Part shown: one piece after another, positions 35,946 to 45,247 of the stretch
Layout of the letters: every line of letters begins with the position of its first letter
Numbering within the stretch: the stretch's first letter is position 1
DNA from: Pseudomonas sp. WJP1
GTDB taxonomy: Bacteria > Pseudomonadota > Gammaproteobacteria > Pseudomonadales > Pseudomonadaceae
Direction: 5' to 3'
Length of the DNA: 64,000 bases
Assembly (NCBI RefSeq): GCF_028471945.1
Contig: NZ_CP110128.1
Coordinates: 298,501-362,500, forward strand
Made by a program: the position numbers and the translations under genes
Notes under the pieces: generated by a model
The model's input: only the letters and a program-made list of their open reading frames with translations
Told to the model about the DNA's origin: nothing
The model's database searches: none

Positions 35946-37321
35946 GTCAGAAGCTGAACCTGGTCTGGTTGGGTATCGCTGCAATGGGCTTGGCACTGAC
36001 TGTCTCTGCCCAGGAAACACGGGCCCAGGAAACACCGACGGACTTCGCCACGCAAGTGCCATTGACCGTGAGCGGTGAAGGTCCTTGGTATCGCCTTGAG
36101 CTGCCCCTGGCCGTGCAGTTGAGCGCACGGCAGACGGACCTCAGTGACGTGCGCGTGTTCAACGCCGCTGGCGAACCGCAAGCCTATGCCCTGTCACAGG
36201 CCAGTGCACAAGCTGACGACAACCGCACGCTGACTGACGTCAAATGGTTCCCGCTGTACGACTCGGCGGACGCCACCGAACATGCCCCGAACGTGCGGGT
36301 GCAAGCGAACGCCAATGGCACCCTGGTTCAGGTGCAGCCTTCCACTGAGCTGGAGGTGGGGGAGGAAGCGTTACGTGGCTGGCTGCTGGACGCCAGCGCC
36401 ATCAAGGCGCCGTTGCAACAGCTGGTTCTCGACTGGACCAGTGAGCGTGATGGCTTCCAGCGGTTCAGCATCGAAGCCAGCGACGATTTGCAGCATTGGC
36501 AGTCCTGGGGCGAGGGGCAACTGGCGCGGTTGACGTTTGCCGATGAGCGGGTCGAGCAGCATGAGGTCGGCCTGCCGGGGCAATCGGCCCGCTATCTGCG
36601 CTTGCTGTGGGACACGCCGCAATCGGCACCGACACTGACATCGGCGCAGCTGCAAAGCGTGCGCAGCTTGCCGCTGCCGTTGGTCTGGTCCCATGCGTTG
36701 GATGGCAGTAGCGTGAAGGCAGGGGAATACAGCTGGCAGTTACCGAGGGTGCTGAACGTCGAGCGAGTACAGGTCGAGTTGAGTCAACCCAACAGCCTGG
36801 CGCCGGTCATCCTGTCTGGGCGCCGCGACAGCAGCTTGCCGTGGCAACCATTGAACAATGGCTTGCTCTATCGCCTGACCCAGAGTGGCGAGGATGTGGT
36901 GCAGAACCAATTGCAGTTGCCGGGGCATGCCGTGCAACAGTTAAAGCTGACCGTGGACGAGCGCGGCGGTGGCCTGGGCGCACAAGCGCCAACGCTGAAG
37001 TTTGCCGTGCGGGCGACGCAATTGGTGTTTCTGGCGCGGGGGGGCGGGCCTTACAGGTTGGCGCTGGGCAATGCGACGGTGAAGGCGGCGAGCTTGCCGT
37101 TGTCGACTCTGATTCCGGATTACAGCGCGGCCAAGCTGGCGATGTTAGGCCGGGCGTCGGTGGATGGCGAGGCGCCGATACCCCCGATGGTATCGACCGT
37201 GCCGGTATCGGTGGGCACCGACTGGAAGAAGGTTGGCCTGTGGGCAGTGTTACTGCTTGGCGTGTTGTTCCTGGCGGCAATGGCGTTCAGTCTGCTGCGC
37301 AAGCCGCCAGCCAACACCTGA
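35942..37321 (+). CDS. DUF3999 domain-containing exported membrane protein
   Basis: A 459-residue protein: signal peptide (1-24, ending VSA), large periplasmic beta-rich part, and one C-terminal membrane segment (about 432-452, VGLWAVLLLGVLFLAAMAFSLL). It resembles DUF3999. The start is a TTG whose TTGA overlaps the DUF2339 stop; AAGGAG seven bases upstream and the intact signal peptide support it. The pair is often found together in Pseudomonas. The function is unknown; an envelope role is inferred from topology. Confidence 0.88.
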   Translation: MSQKLNLVWLGIAAMGLALTVSAQETRAQETPTDFATQVPLTVSGEGPWYRLELPLAVQLSARQTDLSDVRVFNAAGEPQAYALSQASAQADDNRTLTDVKWFPLYDSADATEHAPNVRVQANANGTLVQVQPSTELEVGEEALRGWLLDASAIKAPLQQLVLDWTSERDGFQRFSIEASDDLQHWQSWGEGQLARLTFADERVEQHEVGLPGQSARYLRLLWDTPQSAPTLTSAQLQSVRSLPLPLVWSHALDGSSVKAGEYSWQLPRVLNVERVQVELSQPNSLAPVILSGRRDSSLPWQPLNNGLLYRLTQSGEDVVQNQLQLPGHAVQQLKLTVDERGGGLGAQAPTLKFAVRATQLVFLARGGGPYRLALGNATVKAASLPLSTLIPDYSAAKLAMLGRASVDGEAPIPPMVSTVPVSVGTDWKKVGLWAVLLLGVLFLAAMAFSLLRKPPANT

Positions 37322-37348
37322 AAATGGCTGGCGCTGCGCACCATTTTC
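37320..37348 (+). terminator. Hairpin at the end of the DUF3999 gene
   Basis: GAAAATGG and CCATTTTC form an 8-bp stem around a GC-rich middle (CTGGCGCTGCGCA). It overlaps the stop codon. The downstream T run is absent, so termination is uncertain. Confidence 0.4.
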
Positions 37349-37503
37349 GAGCAAGCCCGCTTCTACAAAACAAGTCCATTTCCTACTACGCTGAACCCCG
37401 CGCATGAACTCTCTTGAGCCGATCACGTCTGATAGGAGGAAATGCGCCCCGACTCGCGTTAAACTGCGCGGGTTTTTAGTCCCCCATTCCTCCGGAGCCT
37501 TCC

Positions 37504-38514
37504 ATGTCCCGCGTTACCTTGAGTCGCTATTTGATTGAGCAGACCCGCAGCAACAACACTCCTGCCGATCTGCGCTTCCTGATCGAAGTGGTGGCGCGTG
37601 CCTGCAAGGAGATCAACCACGCCGTGTCCAAAGGCGCCCTCGGTGGCGTTCTGGGCAGCATGGGCACTGAAAACGTCCAGGGCGAAGTGCAGAAGAAGCT
37701 CGACGTGATCTCCAACGAGATCCTGCTCGAAGCCAACGAATGGGGCGGTCACCTGGCCGGCATGGCGTCCGAAGAAATGGACAATGCCTACCAGATCCCG
37801 GGCAAATACCCGAAAGGCGCGTACTTGTTGGTATTCGACCCGCTGGACGGTTCGTCGAACATCGACATCAACGCCCCGGTCGGCACCATCTTCTCGGTAC
37901 TGCGTTGCCCGAACGAATACCTGAGCCAGAACGAGCCTTTGAATGAAAAGGCCTTCCTGCAGCCAGGTACCCAGCAAGTGGCCGCCGGTTACGCGATCTA
38001 TGGTCCACAGACCATGCTGATCCTGACCCTGGGCCACGGCGTGAAAGGTTTCACCCTGGACCGTGAAATGGGCAGTTTCGTACTGACCCACGAAAACATC
38101 ACCATTCCTGAAACCACCCAGGAATTCGCGATCAACGCGTCCAACCAGCGTCACTGGGAAGCACCGGTTCAGCGCTACGTTGGCGAGCTGCTGGCAGGCG
38201 ATGAAGGCCCGCTGAAAAAGAACTACAACATGCGTTGGGTGGCCGCGATGGTCGCCGACGTGCATCGCATCCTGACCCGTGGTGGCTTGTTCATGTACCC
38301 ACGCGACAGCCGCGAGCCATCGAAGCCGGGCAAACTGCGCCTGATGTACGAAGCCAACCCGATGTCGTTCCTGGTGGAGCAGGCGGGCGGCGCGTCCACC
38401 AATGGTCACCAGCGCATTCTCGACATCCAGCCTGAAGGGCTGCACCAGCGCGTAGCGGTGTTCCTGGGTTCCAAAGAAGAAGTCGCACGCGTGACGGCTT
38501 ACCACAAGGAATAA
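37504..38514 (+). CDS. fbp: Fructose-1,6-bisphosphatase class I
   Basis: A 336-residue gluconeogenic enzyme that removes the 1-phosphate from fructose-1,6-bisphosphate. Motifs are clear: [20 protein letters not shown] (metal site), [19 protein letters not shown], and the active-site region [23 protein letters not shown]. Length is normal. A good ribosome site (CCGGAGCC) precedes the ATG. It is 3 bp upstream of the DUF924 gene and co-transcribed with it. Confidence 0.97.
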   Translation: MSRVTLSRYLIEQTRSNNTPADLRFLIEVVARACKEINHAVSKGALGGVLGSMGTENVQGEVQKKLDVISNEILLEANEWGGHLAGMASEEMDNAYQIPGKYPKGAYLLVFDPLDGSSNIDINAPVGTIFSVLRCPNEYLSQNEPLNEKAFLQPGTQQVAAGYAIYGPQTMLILTLGHGVKGFTLDREMGSFVLTHENITIPETTQEFAINASNQRHWEAPVQRYVGELLAGDEGPLKKNYNMRWVAAMVADVHRILTRGGLFMYPRDSREPSKPGKLRLMYEANPMSFLVEQAGGASTNGHQRILDIQPEGLHQRVAVFLGSKEEVARVTAYHKE

Positions 38515-38517
38515 ACC

Positions 38518-39120
38518 ATGAACGCGCCCTGGCAGCCGTTGCTTGATTGGTGGTTCGGTACAGCCGAAACAGCCAGGGCAATCGCGGCTGACAAGGGCAA
38601 GTTGTGGTTTGGCAAGCGTGACAGCCAGGACCTCGAGGCGCGCGAGCGTTTCGGGGACCAGGTCGAGCAGGCACTGGCCGGCGGATTGACCGAGTGGATG
38701 CAACGTCCCGAAGGTTGGCTGGCACTGGTACTGTTGCTCGATCAACTCCCGCGCATGATCTTTCGCGACACCCCCAAAGCCTTCTCCGGTGATCTGCGGG
38801 CCCAGAAACTGGTCGCCCAAGGCATTGCCGCGGATTTTGATCGGCAGTTATCACCGATTCAGCAAGTGTTTATCCTCCTGGTGTTCGAACACAGCGAGAA
38901 CCTCGCGGTGCAGAACGAAGGCGTCTCGCGCTACATCGATCTGGTGGCGCAACAACCGGAGAGTGATCGGGCATTGTTTGCCGATTACCTGGATTTTGCC
39001 GAGCGGCATCAGAAAGTGATCGCGCAGTTTGGACGGTTTCCGCATCGCAATGCGGTGTTGGGGCGAGAGAGTACGGCTGAGGAATTGGCGTTTCTTTCCA
39101 CGCCAGGGTCACGCTTCTAA
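38518..39120 (+). CDS. DUF924 family protein
   Basis: A 200-residue protein of the DUF924 family, which has an all-helical TPR-like fold. Family sequence includes WWFGTAETARAIAADKGKLWFGK, LVLLLDQLPRMIFRDTPKAF and HSENLAVQNEGV. The function is unknown. It starts 3 bp after fbp. The C terminus (HRNAVLGRESTAEELAFLSTPGSRF) is the conserved end of the family. Confidence 0.9.
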   Translation: MNAPWQPLLDWWFGTAETARAIAADKGKLWFGKRDSQDLEARERFGDQVEQALAGGLTEWMQRPEGWLALVLLLDQLPRMIFRDTPKAFSGDLRAQKLVAQGIAADFDRQLSPIQQVFILLVFEHSENLAVQNEGVSRYIDLVAQQPESDRALFADYLDFAERHQKVIAQFGRFPHRNAVLGRESTAEELAFLSTPGSRF

Positions 39121-39128
39121 ACACGCAC

Positions 39129-39461
39129 CTATGGATTGCCTTGAAGCAGTCGCTTCATCAGTAACGTTGGAAGGCTTTTTCGCGTATCGGCAATGATATG
39201 GACGAAGACTGTCTGTTCACGAACCTCATAAATGACTCTGTTCATTCCTGAGAGGATTTGTCGATACTGGCTGAGATTCAGCTTCTCGATTTCTTCCGGT
39301 ACCGACCCTGAATAGGGTTGCTCCGCCAAATGGCGGATGGCAGCCTTAAGGTTGGAATAAGTGCTTTGCCAGGTCTGGCTTGAGAAATTTTTGATGAGAT
39401 AAGTACGAAGTTCTTTTAAGTCTGTTTCGGCGGACTGAAGAATGACGACCTTCAAACTCAT
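39129..39461 (-). CDS. ParE/RelE-type toxin of a type II toxin-antitoxin pair
   Basis: A 110-residue protein with the RelE/ParE fold pattern (VVILQSAETDLKELRTYL, then RHLAEQPYSGSVPEEI, then QILSGMNRVIYEVREQTVFVHIIADTRKSLPTLL). ParE members poison gyrase and RelE members cut mRNA; sequence alone does not tell which it is. It overlaps the upstream antitoxin by 4 bp (ATGA). GC is clearly lower than in neighbours, so recent acquisition is likely. Confidence 0.85.
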   Translation of the reverse strand: MSLKVVILQSAETDLKELRTYLIKNFSSQTWQSTYSNLKAAIRHLAEQPYSGSVPEEIEKLNLSQYRQILSGMNRVIYEVREQTVFVHIIADTRKSLPTLLMKRLLQGNP

Positions 39462-39730
39462 TGCTGGTCAGCCCTATCTAGGTCAGAGAAAACATCCTCG
39501 GCATCGCGAAACTTGCCTTCCTCAATCTCACGATTGCCCATCGCCAGAAGTTTCAAAAGGGCCATTGTGTCTTCTTGCTCTTCAAAACTTTTCACATCCA
39601 TGACCACAAGCTTCGCTTCACCGTTTTGGGTGATCACCAATGGCTCGCGGCTTTCTGTGAGTGTTTTGACGATTTCGGCGGTATGACTTTTCAAATAGCT
39701 GATTGGCTTGATTTGAGATGAAAGCTTCAT
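39458..39730 (-). CDS. Phd/YefM family antitoxin
   Basis: A 90-residue antitoxin. The N-terminal DNA-binding and dimerisation region is KLSSQIKPISYLKSHTAEIVKTLTESREPLVITQNGEAKLVVMDVKSFEEQ, typical of Phd/YefM; the rest (KFRDAEDVFSDLDRADQQ) would bind the toxin. It lies first in the pair, as expected for autoregulation. It is on a low-GC patch between DUF924 and the chemoreceptor gene. Confidence 0.88.
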   Translation of the reverse strand: MKLSSQIKPISYLKSHTAEIVKTLTESREPLVITQNGEAKLVVMDVKSFEEQEDTMALLKLLAMGNREIEEGKFRDAEDVFSDLDRADQQ

Positions 39731-39830
39731 GGCGTGGCCCCCGTCGGAATGAGTAGGACCGAGTTTAGTCTTAATTCAGTCTTGTGTCAGTGGGGGCTGA
39801 CCGGTGATTCATCAGCGTTACCGATGCCGT

Positions 39831-39922
39831 CTTCGCGGGCAAGCCCGCTCCCACAGGATTATCTGTCGGCCACAAAATCTGTGTCCGCCAGAGATAACTG
39901 TGGGAGCGAGCCTGCTCGCGAT
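39831..39922. repeat. REP pair (REPIN-like inverted repeat)
   Basis: cttcgcgggcaagcccgctc... and ...gagcgagcctgctcgcgatg face each other. The spacer also has inverted sequences (TTATCTGTCGGC / GCCAGAGATAA, imperfect). It lies between the antitoxin start and the end of the chemoreceptor gene. Confidence 0.88.
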
Positions 39923-39940
39923 GAGGTCGGTGAGAGCGCC

Positions 39941-41833
39941 TTAGATCCGGAAACTTCCGACCAACTGCTTCAACCGCGCCGCCTGCTGTTCAAGATCAGC
40001 GCACGCACGCAAGGTCGACTGCAGGTTCTCCACACCCTCCTGGTTCAACGTGTTGATCTCGGTGATGTCGACGTTGATCGATTCCACCACGGCCGTCTGT
40101 TCTTCCGTCGCCGTCGCCACGGACTGGTTCATGCCGTCGATCTCGCCGATGCGCTGGGTCACGCTGCCCAGGCGCTCGCCGGCCTGGTTGGCGATGCCAA
40201 CGCTGCTTTCGCTCTGGCGCTGGCTGTCGGTCATGATGGTTACCGCTTCCCGGGCGCCGACTTGCAGTTCCTCGATCATCTTCTGCACTTGCTGCGCCGA
40301 GTCCTGGGTGCGGTGGGCGAGGTTGCGCACTTCGTCGGCGACCACCGCAAAACCACGTCCGGCTTCACCGGCGCGCGCGGCTTCGATCGCCGCGTTGAGC
40401 GCCAGCAGGTTGGTCTGTTGTGAGATGCTGGTGATCACTTCCAGAATCTGCCCGATGTTGACGGTGTTGCTGTTGAGCGTCTCGATGTTGCCGCACGAGT
40501 CGCTGATCTTTGCCGACAGCTGGTGCATCGCCGAGATGGTTTTATCCACAACCTGCTGGCCCTCTTCGGCCAGCGCGCGCGCATCGCTCGAATGCTGTGA
40601 GGCGAGGGCGGCGTTCTGGGCGATTTCCTGGGCGGCGGCGCCGAGCTGGTTGATCGCGGCGGCCACACTGCTGGTGCGCGAGGCTTGCTGGTCGGAGTTG
40701 AACATCGACGAATTGGACGCGGCGACCACGCGCAGCGCCACTTCGTTGACCTGGCCCGTGGCCGAGGACACTTCGCTGATCGAGGTGTGGATGCGTTCGA
40801 CGAAACGGTTGAACGACAGCCCCAGTGCGCCAAATTCGTCATGGCCGTGGATGGTCAGGCGTTTGGTCAGGTCGCCTTCGCCTTCGGCGATGTCGTGCAT
40901 GGCGCGGCCCATGGTCAGCAACGGCTGCATCAGGACGCTGATCAGCATGCCCAGCAACGTGATGATGATCACCACTGCAATTACCATGGCGATGATCGCC
41001 GAGGTGCGGAATTCGCTCAGCATCGAGAACGCGGTGTCCTGGTCGAGCACCAGCGCCACGTACCAATCCGCTGACGGCACGCCGTTGACATGGGTGAAGG
41101 AAATGAACTGGCTTTTGCCATCGATCTCCACTTCTTTCATGCCCGGGCTGACTTTCGGCGCACCATTGGGGTAAGCGTCGGTGAGATTTTTGAGCACCCA
41201 TTTGCTGTCCGGGTGAATCAGGATCTTGCCGTCGGCGCCCACGATGAAGGCATGACCGTGGCCGCCGAAGTTCAGCGAGTTGATGATCGCACTGACGCTG
41301 GACAGGTCGATGTCGGCGCCAGCAACACCAATCATCTGGCCCTGGCGCTGAACAGGCGTTGCCACCGTGATCACCAGCTTGCCGGAAGACGCGGCGATGT
41401 ACGGTTCAGTGACGATGATCTGCTGTGCGTTGTTGGCAGCCTTGTACCAGCCGCGGGCGCGCGGGTCGTAGTCTGCCGCGCGATTGCCCGCCGGGACCGA
41501 GAACATCACGCCATCGGCGCCACCGAAGTAACTCAGCTGGAAATTGCCGGTGTAGGCGGGCAGGTCGATGATGCGTTTCAGGCTGGCAGGGGCATTGCCG
41601 TCGGCGCTGACCTGCTGGGCCATGGATTGCAGCAACTGCATGCGGCTTTCCAGCCAGGTCTGGATGTTGCTGGTGGTCAGGCTGCCAAGTTCCTGCATCG
41701 AGGCTTCGGTGCTGCTGCGCAAGGTCTGGCGCTGGCGATAGTCGTTGAACAGGATGAAACAAGCGAATGCGACAGCCACCACGAGGGCGGCAGCCAACAA
41801 GATCTTGTGGCTGAATTTCATGTTTCTGGTCAT
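39941..41833 (-). CDS. Methyl-accepting chemoreceptor with amino-acid dCache domain (PctA/CtaA-like)
   Basis: A 630-residue chemoreceptor: TM1 (about 10-30), periplasmic dCache domain (31-275), TM2 (about 280-305), HAMP, then a signalling hairpin (tip sequence [34 protein letters not shown] region). The amino-acid-binding signature is present: Tyr122, Arg127, Trp129, Tyr130, Tyr145 and Asp174, one residue offset from the P. aeruginosa PctA positions. It therefore probably senses L-amino acids. The ATG at 41833 was chosen; 41821 is possible. It stands alone. Confidence 0.92.
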   Translation of the reverse strand: MTRNMKFSHKILLAAALVVAVAFACFILFNDYRQRQTLRSSTEASMQELGSLTTSNIQTWLESRMQLLQSMAQQVSADGNAPASLKRIIDLPAYTGNFQLSYFGGADGVMFSVPAGNRAADYDPRARGWYKAANNAQQIIVTEPYIAASSGKLVITVATPVQRQGQMIGVAGADIDLSSVSAIINSLNFGGHGHAFIVGADGKILIHPDSKWVLKNLTDAYPNGAPKVSPGMKEVEIDGKSQFISFTHVNGVPSADWYVALVLDQDTAFSMLSEFRTSAIIAMVIAVVIIITLLGMLISVLMQPLLTMGRAMHDIAEGEGDLTKRLTIHGHDEFGALGLSFNRFVERIHTSISEVSSATGQVNEVALRVVAASNSSMFNSDQQASRTSSVAAAINQLGAAAQEIAQNAALASQHSSDARALAEEGQQVVDKTISAMHQLSAKISDSCGNIETLNSNTVNIGQILEVITSISQQTNLLALNAAIEAARAGEAGRGFAVVADEVRNLAHRTQDSAQQVQKMIEELQVGAREAVTIMTDSQRQSESSVGIANQAGERLGSVTQRIGEIDGMNQSVATATEEQTAVVESINVDITEINTLNQEGVENLQSTLRACADLEQQAARLKQLVGSFRI

Positions 41834-42112
41834 TGGATGGGCTACCGCAGGAGATCTGGTCGACAAAAGGGGGGCAAATGTCACGGGCGTGGCTTTGCGT
41901 TGCCTGTATGTCGACTGGACGGCGCCAAAGATTAGGCGCTTCATGCAAAAAACGACGAAATACTCGGTAGCAGGACGAAGTGCTTGAAAATTCGCGCAAA
42001 GGCAGACGAGCGGCCTGATAAATAGCCCATCGGGAAGGGAACCAGACTGGGGTTTTCTCTTCTAAGGTTCAGCTTGGCAGTCATGCCAATACCCTCGTCC
42101 GTGGAGTTTCAC

Positions 42113-42367
42113 ATGTCGCTGCGATCCATCGCCCTGCTGTCGTTTTGCGTGTTGTTGGCTGCGTGCAGCAAGGTCAATCAGGAAAACTACTCCAAGCTGG
42201 AGTCAGGAATGGCCAAGGCCGAGGTTGAAACCCTGTTGGGTAAACCCGCTGATTGCTCAGGCGCGCTCGGCATGTCCAGTTGCACATGGGGCGACAAGAA
42301 CAGCTTTATCAGCGTGCAGTTCGCCGGTGACAAAGTGTTGATGTTTTCCGGCCAAGGCCTGAAGTAA
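42113..42367 (+). CDS. Small lipoprotein, SmpA/OmlA-like fold
   Basis: An 84-residue protein. A lipoprotein signal ends with LLAAC (Cys18). The mature part, QENYSKLESGMAKAEVETLLGKPADCSGALGMSSCTWG, has the pattern of BamE/SmpA-like small outer-membrane lipoproteins, where a GM.k.eV..lLG.P motif is typical. Two Cys in the mature part may form a disulfide. GTGGAG precedes the ATG. It is 31 bp upstream of blc and probably co-transcribed. Confidence 0.82.
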   Translation: MSLRSIALLSFCVLLAACSKVNQENYSKLESGMAKAEVETLLGKPADCSGALGMSSCTWGDKNSFISVQFAGDKVLMFSGQGLK

Positions 42368-42398
42368 ACCGGGGCCACAGGCCCACGGGAGAAAAACA

Positions 42399-42968
42399 AT
42401 GAAGCGGTTATTGATCTTGCTTTTTGCCGGCCTGGTATTGGCCGGTTGTGCCAGTTCTGGCCAGGACCCGTTGGCGCCCAAAACCGCCAACAGTGTCAAT
42501 CTCAAGCGCTATCAAGGTACCTGGTACGAGTTGGCGCGAATGCCGATGTACTTCCAGCGCGACTGCGCGCAATCCGAAGCCCACTACACGCTCAAGCCTG
42601 ACGGTAACGTCGCGGTGTTGAATCGCTGCCTGACGGCACAGTGGCAATGGGAAGAGGTCAAAGGCACGGCGTATCCACAAGTGCCAGGCAAGAGCGACAA
42701 ACTGTGGGTCGAATTCGATACCTGGTTTTCAAGGTTGATACCGGGCGTGGCGAAGGGCGAATACTGGGTGTTGTACGTCAGCGATGACTACAAGACTGCT
42801 ATCGTGGGCGACCCGAGTCGTCGTTACCTGTGGTTGCTGGCGCGTACCCCGACCGTCAACGGCGTAGTGCGTGAAGAATTGCTGAGCAAGGCGCGTCAGC
42901 AGGGTTATGACACCACGCGGCTGATCTGGCGGGCAACGGATACGCAGATGGCGAAGACCTCGGACTGA
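42399..42968 (+). CDS. blc: Outer-membrane lipocalin Blc
   Basis: A 189-residue bacterial lipocalin with a lipoprotein signal (lipobox LAGC, Cys17) and the lipocalin signature RYQGTWYELARMP followed by YTLKPDGNVAVLNRC and YWVLYVSDDYKTAIVGDPSRRYLWLLARTP. It binds lipophilic molecules (lysophospholipids in E. coli) at the outer membrane. A disulfide between Cys56 and Cys76 is likely. A palindromic repeat follows. Confidence 0.94.
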   Translation: MKRLLILLFAGLVLAGCASSGQDPLAPKTANSVNLKRYQGTWYELARMPMYFQRDCAQSEAHYTLKPDGNVAVLNRCLTAQWQWEEVKGTAYPQVPGKSDKLWVEFDTWFSRLIPGVAKGEYWVLYVSDDYKTAIVGDPSRRYLWLLARTPTVNGVVREELLSKARQQGYDTTRLIWRATDTQMAKTSD

Positions 42969-42978
42969 GGTTTTAGAT

Positions 42979-43010
42979 GATCGTTCCCACGCAGAGCGTG
43001 GGAACGATTA
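42979..43010. repeat. Short palindrome of the TCGTTCCCACGC family
   Basis: TCGTTCCCACGC and GCGTGGGAACGA face each other across AGA. The same arms form the ends of the array at 58833-58934. It lies between the convergent blc and hutF genes. Confidence 0.9.
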
Positions 43011-43025
43011 GTAGCAGGGTTTTGG

Positions 43026-44390
43026 TCAGCCCAGTAGTTCGCGCAGGACCTGAGTGAAGGCGCGATTGCTTTCCTCTTCCCCGGCATGCCGCCCGTCACG
43101 CACCACCCACTGGCCATTGACCAGCACATCACGCACCTGACGATCGCCACCGGCAAACAACCACCGATTCAGAATCCCGTCACCACTGGCGGTCGCCAGG
43201 TACGGATCGTTGCCATCCAGCACCAGCCAATCCGCGCGCTTACCCACTTCCAGCGCGCCAATCGGCTGACCCAGCGCTTGTGCGCCGCCATCCAGTGCTG
43301 CGTCATACAGCGTGCGGCCGACCATCGGCTGGTCCGCGCCGTACAACCGGTTACGACGCTGATCGCGCAAGCGTTGTCCGTATTCCAGCCAACGCAGTTC
43401 TTCCACCACGCTCAACGACACATGGCTGTCGGAACCGATGCCCATGCGCCCGCCCTGGGCGAGAAAATCCACTGCCGGGAAAATCCCGTCGCCCAGGTTG
43501 GCTTCGGTGGTCAGGCACAGGCCGGCGATGGCGCGACTCTTGGCCATCAGCGTGACTTCTTCCGGGTTGGCGTGGGTGGCGTGGACCAGGCACCAGCGCT
43601 GATCGACCTCGGTATTTTCATACAGCCATTGCAGCGGACGACGGCCGCTCCAGCTCAGGCAGTCGTCGACTTCCTTCTGCTGTTCGGCGATGTGAATGTG
43701 CACCGGGCATTGCTTGTCGCTGGCCGCCAGCACTTCGCTGATCTGTTGTGGTGTGACCGCGCGCAATGAGTGGAAACACAAACCCAGGGACTGGGCCTTC
43801 TCCTGGGCCAGCAGGGGTTGCAGGCGTGATTGCAGCTTCAGGTAATTCTCGGTGCTGTTGATGAAGCGGCGCTGGCCGTCGTTCGGGCTCTGGCCACCGA
43901 AACCGGAATGACTGTAGAGCACCGGCAGCAAGGTCAGGCCAATACCGGCTTCGCTGGCGGCCTGGCTGATGCGCAGGGCCAGTTCAGCCGGGTCGGCATA
44001 AGGCTGGCCGTTGTGGTCATGGTGCACATAATGAAATTCCGCGACCGAGGTGTAGCCGGCCTTGAGCATTTCGATGTACAGCTGGCGAGCGATGACGCCG
44101 AGTTGTTCCGGGCTGATTTTTCCGACGAGGCGATACATCAGGTCGCGCCAGGTCCAGAAACTGTCATTGGGATTGCCTGCCACTTCCGCCAGCCCGGCCA
44201 TGGCCCGCTGGAAGGCGTGGGAGTGCAGGTTCGGCATGCCTGGCAGCAGCGGACCGCTCAACCGTTCGGCGTCATCTGCATGGGAATCGGCCTGGATATG
44301 GGTCAGGACGCCATCGGCGCTGACCTCAAGACGTACATTGTTGGCCCATCCGTTAGGCAGCAGCGCGCGTTCGGCAAAGAAGGCGGACAT
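43026..44390 (-). CDS. hutF: Formimidoylglutamate deiminase HutF
   Basis: A 454-residue amidohydrolase that deaminates N-formimidoyl-glutamate to N-formyl-glutamate, the fourth step of the five-step hut route. Metal ligands are visible: His56 and His58 in NLHSHAF, His in VHIHIAEQQ and LVHATHAN, and Asp in GIGSDSHVS. It is divergent from hutCD, and a HutC-type palindrome lies between them (44417-44426). Confidence 0.97.
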   Translation of the reverse strand: MSAFFAERALLPNGWANNVRLEVSADGVLTHIQADSHADDAERLSGPLLPGMPNLHSHAFQRAMAGLAEVAGNPNDSFWTWRDLMYRLVGKISPEQLGVIARQLYIEMLKAGYTSVAEFHYVHHDHNGQPYADPAELALRISQAASEAGIGLTLLPVLYSHSGFGGQSPNDGQRRFINSTENYLKLQSRLQPLLAQEKAQSLGLCFHSLRAVTPQQISEVLAASDKQCPVHIHIAEQQKEVDDCLSWSGRRPLQWLYENTEVDQRWCLVHATHANPEEVTLMAKSRAIAGLCLTTEANLGDGIFPAVDFLAQGGRMGIGSDSHVSLSVVEELRWLEYGQRLRDQRRNRLYGADQPMVGRTLYDAALDGGAQALGQPIGALEVGKRADWLVLDGNDPYLATASGDGILNRWLFAGGDRQVRDVLVNGQWVVRDGRHAGEEESNRAFTQVLRELLG

Positions 44391-44416
44391 GGTTCAGCAC
44401 CCCATCGTGTGTTATT

Positions 44417-44426
44417 TGTATATACA
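44417..44426. promoter_or_regulatory. HutC-type operator between hutF and hutC
   Basis: TGTATATACA is a perfect 10-bp palindrome and continues as TATACAG, 27 bp before hutF and about 70 bp before hutC. It shares the TGTA...TACA arms with the operator before hutU at 47166-47179. HutC of Pseudomonas is known to bind such sites and release with urocanate. Confidence 0.75.
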
Positions 44427-44497
44427 TATACAGACGTTTGCCTGCCCGGTAAACTCCGGCAAGCTAGCGACATCAATCAAACGACCAAGGATTAACC

Positions 44498-45247
44498 GTG
44501 CCGACTCCGCCTCCAGTCTCTCCGTTGGCCGCGAACATGGGCGACAGTCCGGCGCCCTTGTACGCCCGCGTCAAACAAATGATCACCCAGCAAATCGACA
44601 GCGGTAACTGGCCGCCGCACTACCGCGTTCCGTCGGAAAGCGAGCTGGTCAGCCAGCTGGGTTTCAGCCGGATGACCATCAACCGCGCCTTGCGCGAGAT
44701 GACCGCCGACGGTCTGTTGGTGCGCATGCAAGGTGTTGGCACTTTCGTCGCCGAGCCGAAAAGCCAGTCCGCCCTGTTCGAAGTGCACAACATCGCCGAT
44801 GAAATTGCCTCCCGTGGCCATCGCCACACCTGCAAGGTGATCACCCTTGAAGAAGAGGCCGCCGGCTCCGAACGCGCCCTGGCGCTGGACATGCGCGAAG
44901 GCCAGAAAGTGTTCCACTCGCTGATCGTGCATTTCGAAAACGACATTCCGGTGCAAATCGAAGACCGTTTCGTCAACGCGTTGGTGGCGCCCGACTACCT
45001 CAAGCAGGACTTCACCCTGCAAACGCCGTACGCCTATCTGAACCAGGTCGCGCCGCTGACCGAAGGCGAGCACGTGGTCGAGGCGATTCTGGCCGAGCCG
45101 TCCGAATGCAAGTTGCTGCAGATTGAAAAAGGCGAGCCGTGCCTGCTGATCCGTCGCCGCACCTGGTCGGGGCGTCAGCCGGTAACCGCCGCTCGCTTGA
45201 TCCACCCCGGTTCCCGTCATCGTCTGGAAGGTCGGTTCCACAAATGA
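44498..45247 (+). CDS. hutC: Histidine utilisation repressor HutC
   Basis: A 249-residue GntR-type repressor. The N-terminal winged helix (YARVKQMITQQI, VPSESELVSQLGFSRMTINRALREMTADGLLVRMQGVGTFV) is followed by a UTRA effector domain (ALFEVHNIADEIASRGH... to the end) that binds urocanate. Target palindromes are visible at 44417 and 47166. The start is a GTG with AAGGA upstream. It overlaps hutD as ATGA. Confidence 0.96.
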   Translation: MPTPPPVSPLAANMGDSPAPLYARVKQMITQQIDSGNWPPHYRVPSESELVSQLGFSRMTINRALREMTADGLLVRMQGVGTFVAEPKSQSALFEVHNIADEIASRGHRHTCKVITLEEEAAGSERALALDMREGQKVFHSLIVHFENDIPVQIEDRFVNALVAPDYLKQDFTLQTPYAYLNQVAPLTEGEHVVEAILAEPSECKLLQIEKGEPCLLIRRRTWSGRQPVTAARLIHPGSRHRLEGRFHK

